DNA of 64,000 nucleotides, from contig NZ_JACHJW010000001.1 in NCBI RefSeq assembly GCF_014203835.1, positions 124,001-188,000 on the forward strand, written 5' to 3'. The notes below the pieces were generated by a model. That model worked only from the letters and a program-made list of their open reading frames with translations. It was not told the origin of the DNA and searched no databases. How positions within the stretch are numbered: position 1 is the first letter of the stretch; every line of letters begins with the position of its first letter. The translations under genes were made by a program, and so were the position numbers. Shown here piece after piece: positions 56,696-64,000 of the stretch. This DNA is from Micromonospora polyrhachis. GTDB taxonomy: Bacteria > Actinomycetota > Actinomycetes > Mycobacteriales > Micromonosporaceae.

Positions 56696-57157
56696 CTAGT
56701 CAGCCTTCTGGAGCTGCTCGGCCAATGCGATCATGATGCCCTCTGGCCCGCGTACGTAACAGAGCCGATAGCTGTCCTCATACTGCTCCAGCTCGCCTAC
56801 GAGTTCGGCACCATGGGTCCGCAGGCGGGCAAGGACGTCCTCAATGTCATCGACGGCGAACATGATGCGACGAATGCCCGGCGTGTTCGCCGGCGCGTTT
56901 TTCGGCTCGGCACTGATTGCCACTGGCGTATGAAACTTCGTCAGCTCAAGCCGGCCGTGGCCGTCCGGGGTCCGCATCATTGCGATGTCGACTCGGACGT
57001 TGTCGAGCCCGACGATACGGTCCACCCAACGTCCCTCGATGGGCGCCTCGCCCTCCAACTCCATGCCAAGCTCGACGAAGAAGGCAGTGACAGCCTCAAG
57101 ATCGCCGACAACGATGCTGACGTTGTCCATCCGTTGAATCGCCACATCCCCGAGCAT
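56696..57157 (-). CDS. VOC (glyoxalase/bleomycin resistance) family protein
   Basis: A 153-residue protein from the ATG at 57157; a longer frame from 57256 would add 33 unlikely residues. Two beta-alpha-beta modules are visible (MDNVSIVVGDLEAVTAFFVELGM and GIRRIMFAVDDIEDVLARLR regions), and the C-terminal YVRGPEGIMIALAEQL has the Glu-type metal position. VOC proteins bind a metal and act as lyases, dioxygenases or drug-binding proteins. The substrate is unknown. It is a stand-alone gene. Confidence 0.88.
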   Translation of the reverse strand: MLGDVAIQRMDNVSIVVGDLEAVTAFFVELGMELEGEAPIEGRWVDRIVGLDNVRVDIAMMRTPDGHGRLELTKFHTPVAISAEPKNAPANTPGIRRIMFAVDDIEDVLARLRTHGAELVGELEQYEDSYRLCYVRGPEGIMIALAEQLQKAD

Positions 57158-57255
57158 ATGGGATCGGCCCGTCTCATTCCATCGATCGGGTCGGTGGCGG
57201 GCTAGGGCGTAGCCGAGGATCGCGGCGGCGGGCGGCTGCGCCAGGAGAGCGTTCA

Positions 57256-57843
57256 CTACTTTCGGCGCGTACTTTGCCGACGATTAGATGATGGACGACG
57301 ACGCGTCGATGACTTCACCCGGGATCGGCCGACTGTCGCGGACTGCCGGCGGGCGAGCCGCGCGGATATCAGCATGCTGCCGCCGACAAGGGCTATGACG
57401 ATGCCGTACGGGATTCCGCCGTTGGAGTTGAAGAAGAACACCGAATCATCGGTGCTGCCGTTGTTGGTGACGAAATCTTCCGGCTTGGCCGGGTCTATCC
57501 GTACGAAGATCTCCGGCGGCGGATTCCGATCACAGCCGTTCGGACCAGCGCAGAGGATTCGCTTCGTGTACGTCGTCCCCTGGTATGCGTAGCTGACCAC
57601 AATGGTGTCCCGACCACCGCCCCGGCCCATCGTATTCCGGCGCTCCAGCACCTGCGCCACGACCGGCACCCCATCGGCACGCAACCGTTCCGCCTTGCTG
57701 GCCTGATACCACCGGTATCCACCGGTGACTCCCGCGAGCACCAGACCAAGTACCAGCACGATCAGCGCCAGGACGGAGGCCCAGATCCGATCCTGTCGGA
57801 TGCCCTCTGCGGCACGGGCGGACCTGCCGCGCTTCTTGGCCAT
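57256..57843 (-). CDS. DUF3592 family membrane protein
   Basis: A 195-residue protein from the ATG at 57843, with GAGGA upstream; a TTG directly before it is less likely. A basic N-terminus is followed by a membrane helix (VLALIVLVLGLVLAGVTGG), an outer domain with DTIVVSYAYQGTTYT and two cysteines, a second helix (GIVIALVGGSMLISA) and a very basic C-terminal tail. This is the DUF3592 plan of two helices around a beta-rich domain. Function unknown. Confidence 0.78.
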   Translation of the reverse strand: MAKKRGRSARAAEGIRQDRIWASVLALIVLVLGLVLAGVTGGYRWYQASKAERLRADGVPVVAQVLERRNTMGRGGGRDTIVVSYAYQGTTYTKRILCAGPNGCDRNPPPEIFVRIDPAKPEDFVTNNGSTDDSVFFFNSNGGIPYGIVIALVGGSMLISARLARRQSATVGRSRVKSSTRRRPSSNRRQSTRRK

Positions 57844-58133
57844 CAACCGTCGTCCTCTGCTTCACTCGCGCCCGGCAGTCCAACCGTCCGCCGTCGCCCC
57901 AGATCTGCCTGTGCCGCCACGCCCGATCAGGTACGTCGCCGTCAGTGGTCGGCGTTCAAGGTACTGCCGCGCTGCACATCATCGTCGGCCACGACCATCC
58001 GCCTCCATCGCCTACCTGCCGCCCAACACGCACGGCTGACCGTGCTGGACCGAGCTGCCCGCAGACCCCAAGCGAGACCAGTAATGCCGGTACCGGCTGC
58101 TGTCACCCAGGCGTGTCATGCCCGTGACCACGG

Positions 58134-58481
58134 ATGCGTAACCTCGCGCCTATGCGATCCCCTGCGGCTGTCCTGGCGGCCACGATCTTGACCGTGCTAC
58201 TCGGTCTGGTCGCCCTTCTCGGCTGCCTTCTCACCCTGGTGACATTCGCGCCCTCAGCACCATGCCCGAACGACACGATCGATTCTCTCCAACAAGAGAT
58301 GACCACCCGAGCCGTGCTCAGCGCACTGATGACGCTGACCGCCATCCTGTCCCTCGCCGTAGCCTGGTGGGGTCTTTCGGGCCACCGCAGGAATCCCTGG
58401 CCCTGGCTGGCCGCCTCGACACTGGGTTTGGTCTTCACCGTGGTCCTGGTCGTACCCATCGACCGGGCGAGTACATGTTGA
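58134..58481 (+). CDS. Small membrane protein, unknown function
   Basis: A 115-residue hydrophobic protein with three predicted membrane helices (about 12-36, 58-80 and 90-108). A second in-frame ATG at 58152 is possible. No family is recognised. It stands alone, with about 290 bases of non-coding sequence before it and the terminator of the opposite operon after it. Confidence 0.6.
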   Translation: MRNLAPMRSPAAVLAATILTVLLGLVALLGCLLTLVTFAPSAPCPNDTIDSLQQEMTTRAVLSALMTLTAILSLAVAWWGLSGHRRNPWPWLAASTLGLVFTVVLVVPIDRASTC

Positions 58482-58580
58482 TGTGCACCACTTGAGACCC
58501 GCTACGTCGCCCTTGTCGGCTCGTTGCCAGCCCGTCACGACCGGCAGCGCGACCGGGCACACCACTGTCGAAAAAGACAG

Positions 58581-58617
58581 CGAACCCCTGGCCCTTGAGG
58601 ATGGGGCCAGGGGTTCG
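58581..58617 (-). terminator. Rho-independent terminator of the XRE/DUF397 operon
   Basis: Arms 58581-58594 and 58604-58617 are perfect 14-base reverse complements with a 9-base loop. Read on the minus strand, the stem is followed by a run of five T (CTGTCTTTTT). It lies 18 bases after the DUF397 stop. Confidence 0.85.
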
Positions 58618-58634
58618 AGAGAGTCGTCGCTGCG

Positions 58635-58838
58635 TTAGCGAAGCTCGAACGCGCCGGACTTGGCGGAGGCGACGAAGCCCGCCCAGGCGGTCGGGCCGAA
58701 GGTCAGGGTGCCGCCGTCACGATCCTTGGTGTCCCGAACCAGGACGACACCAGATAGATTGTCGGCAACCTCGACGCAGTTGCCGCCGTTGCTCCCGCTA
58801 CGCGTGCTCTTGCGCCAGTGAGCGCCCGTCATGTTCAT
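58635..58838 (-). CDS. DUF397 domain-containing protein
   Basis: A 67-residue DUF397 protein from the ATG at 58838, which overlaps the XRE stop (ATGA). It shows the family pattern WRKSTRSGSNGGNCVEVA, VLVRDTKD and the final FGPTAWAGFVAS. DUF397 proteins are actinobacterial small partners of XRE/DUF5753 regulators, in BldB/AbaA-like or Scr1-type pairs that affect development or act as toxin-antitoxin-like modules. Confidence 0.93.
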   Translation of the reverse strand: MNMTGAHWRKSTRSGSNGGNCVEVADNLSGVVLVRDTKDRDGGTLTFGPTAWAGFVASAKSGAFELR

Positions 58839-59614
58839 AATGCTGCCGCCTCTTTGATCATCTTGAGGGATTGCAGGCGCGGGAGAGCTACCGCGCGAAC
58901 CCGCTCCCACCTGGCTTCGAGGGTAGCAATATCTTCGATGCGATCCGTGATCTGCGCCGAGAGGTGGCCATCTGCACACGCCACCCGGCCACCATTGGGC
59001 AAGCCGGCGAGCACAAACGGACCGCTGATGCCGGTGTAGAGGCCGGTTTCAGCCGGGACAATGTGCACTTGTACGTGTGGCAGTTCCGCGCACTTCGCTA
59101 GGTGGGCAAGCTGGGCCGCCAGCATGTGACGCTGATGTGCGGCCGTGCGCCGGATGACGTTCTCGTCCAGCACAAGGGTCAGCAAGGGTGGGGGGTCCCG
59201 GTGCAACAGCGCTTGGCGGCTGAGCCGGGATGAGACGAGACCGTCGACCGCAGCCACGCTGAGCATCTCGTCGGCAAGGGTTGCCCTGGCGTACTCCTCG
59301 GTTTGCAAGACGCCAGGCACCCATGCTGGCTCGTACCAGCGTAGGGACACGGCGCGCTGCTCGTCTTCGATCCACTCGCGCAGCCAGATCGGGGCGCCCA
59401 GCCTCTCGAACAGCCGCAGGTAGAGGCCGCCGGTGTTCAGTGCCTGATCCACTGCCCGGATGTAGTCCGCCTTGACCGGGCGGTGCCCACTCTCGACGTT
59501 GCCGACATGCGCACCGCTGTAGTTGATGAGCCGCCCGAACTCCTCTTGCGACATACCACGGGATACCCGCGCCTCTCGCAATTCCGTGATCAAGAAGTCG
59601 ATTCCGGTTCTCAC
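58835..59614 (-). CDS. XRE-family regulator with DUF5753 domain
   Basis: A 259-residue protein. The GTG at 59614 is chosen because GAAGG lies six bases upstream; an ATG at 59644 has no ribosome site. The N-terminal helix-turn-helix (about 8-62; MSQEEFGRLINYSGAHVGNVESG) is followed by a DUF5753 domain (about 75-250; RWYEPAWVPGVLQTEEYARA, VLDENVIRR). This is the common actinobacterial regulator that pairs with DUF397, here coupled by ATGA. The pair is likely autoregulated. Confidence 0.93.
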   Translation of the reverse strand: MRTGIDFLITELREARVSRGMSQEEFGRLINYSGAHVGNVESGHRPVKADYIRAVDQALNTGGLYLRLFERLGAPIWLREWIEDEQRAVSLRWYEPAWVPGVLQTEEYARATLADEMLSVAAVDGLVSSRLSRQALLHRDPPPLLTLVLDENVIRRTAAHQRHMLAAQLAHLAKCAELPHVQVHIVPAETGLYTGISGPFVLAGLPNGGRVACADGHLSAQITDRIEDIATLEARWERVRAVALPRLQSLKMIKEAAAL

Positions 59615-59797
59615 CCGCGCCTTCCCCCTGCCTTCAGTTCGCATTCAAGTCATTCGGCGAGCCCTTCAGCCACTAACAACCGGCCCGATCCACACTCGCC
59701 GACCTCGTAGGTATTCCGAGCGTAGTCGTTCGCATACCAACATGTCTCTATCGGATGCGGTGGCCACAGGAAGCCACGAGAGGGAACGCATCAGATA

Positions 59798-59839
59798 GGG
59801 GGCCACCGCCCCACTCCCGCAAAAAGGGCGGCGGCCCCC
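59798..59839. other. GC-rich hairpin before the peptide-GNAT unit
   Basis: Arms 59798-59811 and 59826-59839 pair at 13 of 14 positions (GGGGGCC and CCGCCC elements) with an A-rich 14-base loop. It sits 30 bases before the 41-residue peptide gene, so it could be a leader hairpin or attenuator rather than a terminator. Confidence 0.5.
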
Positions 59840-59869
59840 ACCCAATTTATGATCGAAAGGTGGTTTGTC

Positions 59870-59995
59870 ATGTACAGCGGTGACTACGAGCCGGTCCCGA
59901 ATCCACCCACCAAACCCCTACTGCAGCCGGACCCCACACCTGACAAGAAGACAGCACCCACACCAGACGACAACGAAAGCGACGGTGAGAGCTGA
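59870..59995 (+). CDS. 41-residue Pro/Asp-rich peptide
   Basis: A small gene with ATG at 59870 after GAAAGG at good distance. The product has 41 residues, with Pro at about one position in four and an acidic tail (DDNESDGES). The stop overlaps the GNAT start as TGATG, so the two are coupled. I know no family for it. It might be a leader peptide, a small partner of the acetyltransferase, or its peptide substrate, but there is no Cys or typical RiPP motif. Confidence 0.55.
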   Translation: MYSGDYEPVPNPPTKPLLQPDPTPDKKTAPTPDDNESDGES

Positions 59996-60615
59996 TGGTC
60001 AGCGCCCACGCCCCCGTCGTACGACGTGCCCGATACGCCGAGGTCGCCACGATCGCCGCGCTCGTCACCGAGGCCGCCCACGACCTGCCCCTGGCCGACT
60101 GGCTCGTCCCCGACCAGCAGCAACGCCCCACTGTCCTCGCTGAGGCCATCCGGATCTGGGTCGAACATGCCCTCTTCTTCGGTGAAGTCGACATCCTCGC
60201 CGACACTGATAGGCCCATCGGAGCCGGCGTCTGGTTCCACCGCTACCGGCAGATCCCACCACCGGCCGCATACGAGGCCCGGCTGGCTGCTGCTTGCAGC
60301 GAGCACATTGAGCGGTTCACCACCCTCGGCCGACTCCTCGACGGGCAACGCCCCGAGATAGGCCACGAACACCTCGCACTACTGGCCATCCACCCCGATC
60401 ATCGCGGCACCGGCATCGCCACCAGACTCCTCGATCATCACCACAGCCGGATCGACCGCTACGGCACCGCCGCCTACACCGAAGCCTTCAGCGACGCCCA
60501 CCGGGACGTACTCAGCCACCACGGCTACCAGGCTCGGCCACCGTTACATCTCACCCGCCGCCACACCATCCACCCCATGTGGCGACCCGGCCGCACGCCG
60601 CAAGTCGACAGCTAA
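59995..60615 (+). CDS. GNAT family N-acetyltransferase
   Basis: A 206-residue GNAT protein. The acetyl-CoA motif A is clear (LLAIHPDHRGTGIATRLLDHH, about 124-144), as are the N-terminal helices and the C-terminal beta-bulge region (YTEAFSDAHRDVLSHHGY). The family transfers acetyl from acetyl-CoA to an amine; the acceptor is unknown. The ATG overlaps the stop of the 41-residue peptide gene. Confidence 0.92.
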   Translation: MVSAHAPVVRRARYAEVATIAALVTEAAHDLPLADWLVPDQQQRPTVLAEAIRIWVEHALFFGEVDILADTDRPIGAGVWFHRYRQIPPPAAYEARLAAACSEHIERFTTLGRLLDGQRPEIGHEHLALLAIHPDHRGTGIATRLLDHHHSRIDRYGTAAYTEAFSDAHRDVLSHHGYQARPPLHLTRRHTIHPMWRPGRTPQVDS

Positions 60616-60674
60616 CCATCCCTGGGACTCCCGTCGACCTGCGCGGCAACGCAGCCCGACGGGCACCCGAAACC

Positions 60675-60717
60675 GGCGGGGCCGCCGCAAAGCCAACCCT
60701 TCAGCGGCGGCCCCGCC
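60675..60717. terminator. Perfect 14-bp GC-rich hairpin after the GNAT gene
   Basis: Arms 60675-60688 and 60704-60717 are exact reverse complements (GGCGGGGCCGCCGC) with a 15-base loop, 60 bases after the GNAT stop. It is a probable transcript end. Its core resembles the hairpin at 59798, so similar elements bracket the peptide-GNAT unit. Confidence 0.6.
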
Positions 60718-60761
60718 GCATTCCCCGACCGCCCCATCGTCCCCACTTCGGATGTGATCCG

Positions 60762-61451
60762 ATGACACCGCAGGGCTCCACACACTCCGTACCTCCGACA
60801 GCAGCAGACAGCCGCACGGCACCGCCACCAGACCGGGAAACCTGCCGCCTGATCTCGGACTACGCCGCCATCGCCGCCGAACACGTACGCGATGTTGCCT
60901 GGCTCGTCCATGCCACCCACGGCGACCAACCCACCGGCCGGAACGCCACCAACGCCCTCCGCGACACCGCACACGCCCTCGACCGCGCGCAGAACATCTA
61001 CCGCACCTGGTACCGGAAGTTCGATCTCTTCATCATCACCGGAATCGGCGTAGCCGCCCTCACCGGCACCGCCGACCAGTCCGGGGCCTTTTCCGCTGCC
61101 CTCGGCATCCTCGCCGGCCTCCTGGCCGTCACCAGCGTCGACAAGCTGGAACGCCACCGCACCAAGGTCCGTCGGGCGCGACTACCCGCACCAACCTGCC
61201 TGCCCGACCCGGACAGCCCCATCGACAACATCATCGAGTACGCCGCACGCGAAGCACTGGCCGCACACCTGCTGGTCTACGAACTCGTCGCCATGATGAA
61301 CGAGCTGATGCCCGTTGAGCTTCCGATTCCCCACCCCGCCTGGGAGCGTCGCCTCCTCGACACGGGTAGCGCTGTCCTCGCCGCCGAACGGATGCTCCAC
61401 CAGGCCCGTACCCACATTGTCCAGCTCGTTGATCCCAGCCCTGCCACATAG
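60762..61451 (+). CDS. Two-helix membrane protein, unknown function
   Basis: A 229-residue protein from the ATG at 60762. A helical N-terminal region of about 85 residues is followed by two membrane helices (FIITGIGVAALTGTA and AALGILAGLLAVTSV, about 88-122) and a helical cytoplasmic C-terminus. No family is recognised. The ribosome site is weak, so the start is uncertain; the frame extends upstream to 60579. Confidence 0.7.
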   Translation: MTPQGSTHSVPPTAADSRTAPPPDRETCRLISDYAAIAAEHVRDVAWLVHATHGDQPTGRNATNALRDTAHALDRAQNIYRTWYRKFDLFIITGIGVAALTGTADQSGAFSAALGILAGLLAVTSVDKLERHRTKVRRARLPAPTCLPDPDSPIDNIIEYAAREALAAHLLVYELVAMMNELMPVELPIPHPAWERRLLDTGSAVLAAERMLHQARTHIVQLVDPSPAT

Positions 61452-61658
61452 GCCCGGTAGGCGGTCATTCAGCAGATAGCCGCGTACCGATCGGTCGGAT
61501 TTGGCGGGGCCAGGGATGCCCCCCAAAAGGAGGTGTGGTGACGTCCGTCAATCATCCATGATGGACGACCGGTATAGCATGACGCGCCTGAATACGGCCG
61601 GTTTCACCACTTCGTACCGGCAAGTGATGACAGCCCTCAACCGGGAGAAAGCGTCTGT

Positions 61659-64000
61659 ATGAATCATCTTCGAAGGCCGGGTACCGCGCCCCGGCACCGT
61701 CTCCTGCCGGCGGCTGGTGCACTGCTGGTGCTCCCGCTGCTTGCCCTGACCGCTTCGGCGGTCCCGCCGGACTTCCCCAACGCCCGCACCCCTGCGGCCA
61801 TGCCGGTCGACGGCACGCCCACCAGCCAGGCCACCACCCGGCAGACTCCTGCCGTTCCGGCAAGCACTACGGTCGCTCGTGCCGCTGCCACACCCACGAT
61901 CACTCCGGCTGCTGCCACACCCCCGGCATCGAAGGGTGCCGCCCCGCAAGCCGGTACGGCTATTCCCGGCAGCTACATCGTCACCGTCAAGGCGAAGGAA
62001 GCGGCGCGGATCCGCTCGGACGCGCGTGACCTGGCCGCCGACTACTCGGGCAAGCTCGGCAACGTCTGGACTACGGCGCTGCACGGCTTCTCGGCGCGCA
62101 TGTCCGCGGCCGATGCCGAGCGGCTCGCCCGCGACACGCGCGTCGCGTCCGTACGGCCGGACCTGGTGGTCACCGCCGCCGGCACCCAGACCGATCCCTC
62201 CTGGAGCCTGGACCGGGTCGACCAGACCGGCCGCACCCCCAGCGGCACCTATGACTACGACAATGACGGCTCCGGCGCGCACATCTACGTGTTCGACACC
62301 GGCGTACGCGCCACGCACTCCGAGTTCGCCGGCCGGATCGGTGACAGCACCCCCGGCACCGACCACAACGACTGCGGCGGGCACGGCACCGCCGTGGCCA
62401 GCGCGGCCGCCGGCACGGTCTACGGCGTGGCGAAGAAGGCAACCGTGCATCCGGTGCGCGTGCTCGGCTGCGACGGCGCGGGTGCGGCCGCCGACGCGCT
62501 GACCGCGATCGACTGGGTCACCAGCACCGCGCCGCGCCCGGCCGTGGTGAACATGAGCTGGTCTACCGGCCCACAGGATGCGCTGGACAACGCGATCCGT
62601 GCCTCGACCGCGTCCGGCGTCACCTACGTCATCGCCGCCGGCAACTCCAACAACGGTGCCTGCGCCACCTCGCCGCAGCGCGTCTCCGAGGCGATCGTGG
62701 TCGGTGCCACCGATGACCGGGACCGTCGCGCGGGCTTTTCGAACTACGGCTCGTGTGTCGACATCTTCGCGCCCGGCACCGACATCAAGACTGGCGCCTG
62801 GACCGCGGACGACGCAACCGTGACGTCCGGCGGCACGTCGCTGTCCGCGCCGATCGTGGCCGGTGCCGCCGCCGTCTACCTGGCCACGCACCCGTCGGCC
62901 ACGTCCGCGCAGGTCCGCGACGCGCTGGTCGGCTGCGCCACCACCGGCCTGATCTCCGACCCCGGCGTCGGATCGCCGGACCGGCTGCTGAACACACGCT
63001 GCGGCAGCGGCCCCGCCGTGACGAACCCGGGCGCGCAGTACACGGCGGTCGGCCAGGTCGTGACGCTGAGGAAGATCACCGCGCCGACCGCGGTCCGCTT
63101 CGCCGCCACCGGTCTGCCCGCCGGGCTGTCGATCAACGCCACGACCGGCGTGATCAGCGGCACCGGAACCACGGGAGGCAGCAGCATCGCGCAGGTCACC
63201 GCGACCGACGCGGCCGGCGCCAGCACCACCACGTCGTTCCGCTGGAATGTGATCCTGGGCCGTGGCGCGTTCGGCGGGCCGGGCTCACTGTGCGTGGACA
63301 ACAACAGCAGCAACACCACGGACGGCAACCCGCTCCAACTCTTCCCGTGCATGACCAACAACGGTGCGCAACTGTTCACCGCGCACGCCGACGGCCGGTT
63401 CGAGGTGCAGGGCAAGTGCATGACCGCGGGGTCTCAGGTGGTGCTGCGTACCTGTGACGGCTCCTCCGCTCAGGTCTGGACCGCGCGGAGCAACGGCGAG
63501 GTGGTCAACCCAGCCACCGGCCAGTGCCTGACCGCCGCGTCCACGAACTGGAGTGCGCGGCTGTCGCTTGCGACCTGCGCAGCGGGGACCCTCCAGACGT
63601 TCAAGGCGCCGTCCGGCCTGGGCCAGGACGTGATCTCGGTGGAGAACCCGGGCTTCCAGGGCATGGTCAAGGGCACTGTGGTCCGCAAGGCGGTGTTCGC
63701 CTCGAACCTGGACACCACGCAGCGGCTCACCTGGTCCGCGACCAACCTACCGGCCGGCCTGTCGATCAACGCCTCGACGGGGATGATCAGCGGTACGGCC
63801 ACCACGCGTACGACGTCCGCCGTCACGCTCACCGTGGCGAACGAGGCGGGCCAGACCGGCACTGCGTCCTTCACCTGGCAGGTCGGCGACGGTCGGATCC
63901 TCGGGATCAACGGCTACTGCGCCGACTCGGCCAACGCCAGCAGCCAGAACGGCAACCCGATCCAGCTCCACCCCTGCAACGGCGCCGCCGCGCAGATGTG
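61659..64000 (+). CDS. Secreted S8 subtilase with Ig-like and ricin-type lectin domains (3' end outside window)
   Basis: The frame is open from the ATG at 61659 (GGGAG upstream) to base 64000 without a stop, at least 780 residues. A signal peptide (hydrophobic LLPAAGALLVLPLLALTASA) and a Thr/Pro/Ala-rich spacer precede an inhibitor_I9-like propeptide (about 105-180). The catalytic domain has Asp213 (VFDTGVR), His242 (GGHGTAVAS) and Ser394 (GGTSLSAP). Afterwards Ig-like putative repeats (PAGLSINATTGVISGT and a second copy) alternate with ricin-type beta-trefoil segments (LCVDNNSSNT, NGNPIQLHPC). It is a secreted protease that probably binds carbohydrate. It is not a mycosin: no C-terminal membrane helix is reached and the propeptide differs. 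Confidence 0.93.
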   Translation, partial: MNHLRRPGTAPRHRLLPAAGALLVLPLLALTASAVPPDFPNARTPAAMPVDGTPTSQATTRQTPAVPASTTVARAAATPTITPAAATPPASKGAAPQAGTAIPGSYIVTVKAKEAARIRSDARDLAADYSGKLGNVWTTALHGFSARMSAADAERLARDTRVASVRPDLVVTAAGTQTDPSWSLDRVDQTGRTPSGTYDYDNDGSGAHIYVFDTGVRATHSEFAGRIGDSTPGTDHNDCGGHGTAVASAAAGTVYGVAKKATVHPVRVLGCDGAGAAADALTAIDWVTSTAPRPAVVNMSWSTGPQDALDNAIRASTASGVTYVIAAGNSNNGACATSPQRVSEAIVVGATDDRDRRAGFSNYGSCVDIFAPGTDIKTGAWTADDATVTSGGTSLSAPIVAGAAAVYLATHPSATSAQVRDALVGCATTGLISDPGVGSPDRLLNTRCGSGPAVTNPGAQYTAVGQVVTLRKITAPTAVRFAATGLPAGLSINATTGVISGTGTTGGSSIAQVTATDAAGASTTTSFRWNVILGRGAFGGPGSLCVDNNSSNTTDGNPLQLFPCMTNNGAQLFTAHADGRFEVQGKCMTAGSQVVLRTCDGSSAQVWTARSNGEVVNPATGQCLTAASTNWSARLSLATCAAGTLQTFKAPSGLGQDVISVENPGFQGMVKGTVVRKAVFASNLDTTQRLTWSATNLPAGLSINASTGMISGTATTRTTSAVTLTVANEAGQTGTASFTWQVGDGRILGINGYCADSANASSQNGNPIQLHPCNGAAAQM

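Noticed and set aside
61548-62891. 447-codon minus-strand frame
   Set aside because: It is antisense to the subtilase, whose signal peptide, propeptide and triad are unmistakable; the minus frame is Gly/Arg/Val-rich without family likeness.

Overview
The window is high-GC DNA with many GTG starts, tightly overlapping operons, SARP regulators, an XRE/DUF397 pair and a type VII secretion locus. It comes from a filamentous actinomycete, most probably of the family Micromonosporaceae; the family placement is inference from gene style, not from a marker gene. I see no rRNA, tRNA, CRISPR array, transposase or origin. Both ends cut genes: a DUF4132 gene on the left and a secreted subtilase on the right, which stays open to base 64000.

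Left arm (1-10 kb): a MoxR-type AAA+ ATPase, a DUF5682 protein, a VWA protein and a SWIM zinc-finger protein form a fully overlapping minus-strand operon. It faces a convergent DUF4132 gene across a perfect 15-bp hairpin. This is the same set of families as the E. coli yehI/L/M/P/Q group. Then come a DUF3105 membrane protein (10.1 kb), a class A flavin monooxygenase of the MhpA kind (11.1-12.8 kb) and a large AfsR-type SARP/AAA/TPR regulator (13-16.1 kb).

Centre (16.3-56.4 kb): an ESX/type VII secretion island. Core parts are EccC (31.4 kb), EccE (43.7 kb), EccB and EccD (51.8-54.6 kb) and mycosin MycP (29.2 kb), plus two WXG100-like small proteins and a set of PPE/Esp-like proteins (35.5-38.8 kb). 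A MoxR/DUF58/transglutaminase-like operon led by an Fn3 protein and a transmembrane Ser/Thr kinase-like protein complete it. Regulators sit in the middle: a histidine kinase/response regulator pair, a SARP, a LuxR-type protein and a second, paralogous response regulator. The most striking content is a coupled minus-strand cassette (28.4 to 17.2 kb): a YbaB-like protein, a small WXG100-like partner, a 3426-residue protein with a WXG100-like N-terminus and a C-terminal calpain-type (C2) cysteine protease with intact Cys/His/Asn, and a SUKH (SMI1/KNR4) protein. It reads as a type VII-exported protease toxin with its chaperones and immunity protein. Next to it is a C-terminally truncated EccE of a different subtype, a relic or donor trace of a second ESX system. 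Two enzyme-like parts appear dead: the transglutaminase-like protein has Ser/Leu/Asn at the three catalytic positions, and the kinase has HGG in place of HRD.

Right arm (56.4-64 kb): ordinary accessory genes: a VOC protein, a DUF3592 membrane protein, a small membrane protein, a DUF397/XRE-DUF5753 pair, a 41-residue Pro/Asp-rich peptide coupled to a GNAT acetyltransferase and bracketed by two GC-rich hairpins, a two-helix membrane protein, and the truncated subtilase with ricin-type lectin repeats.
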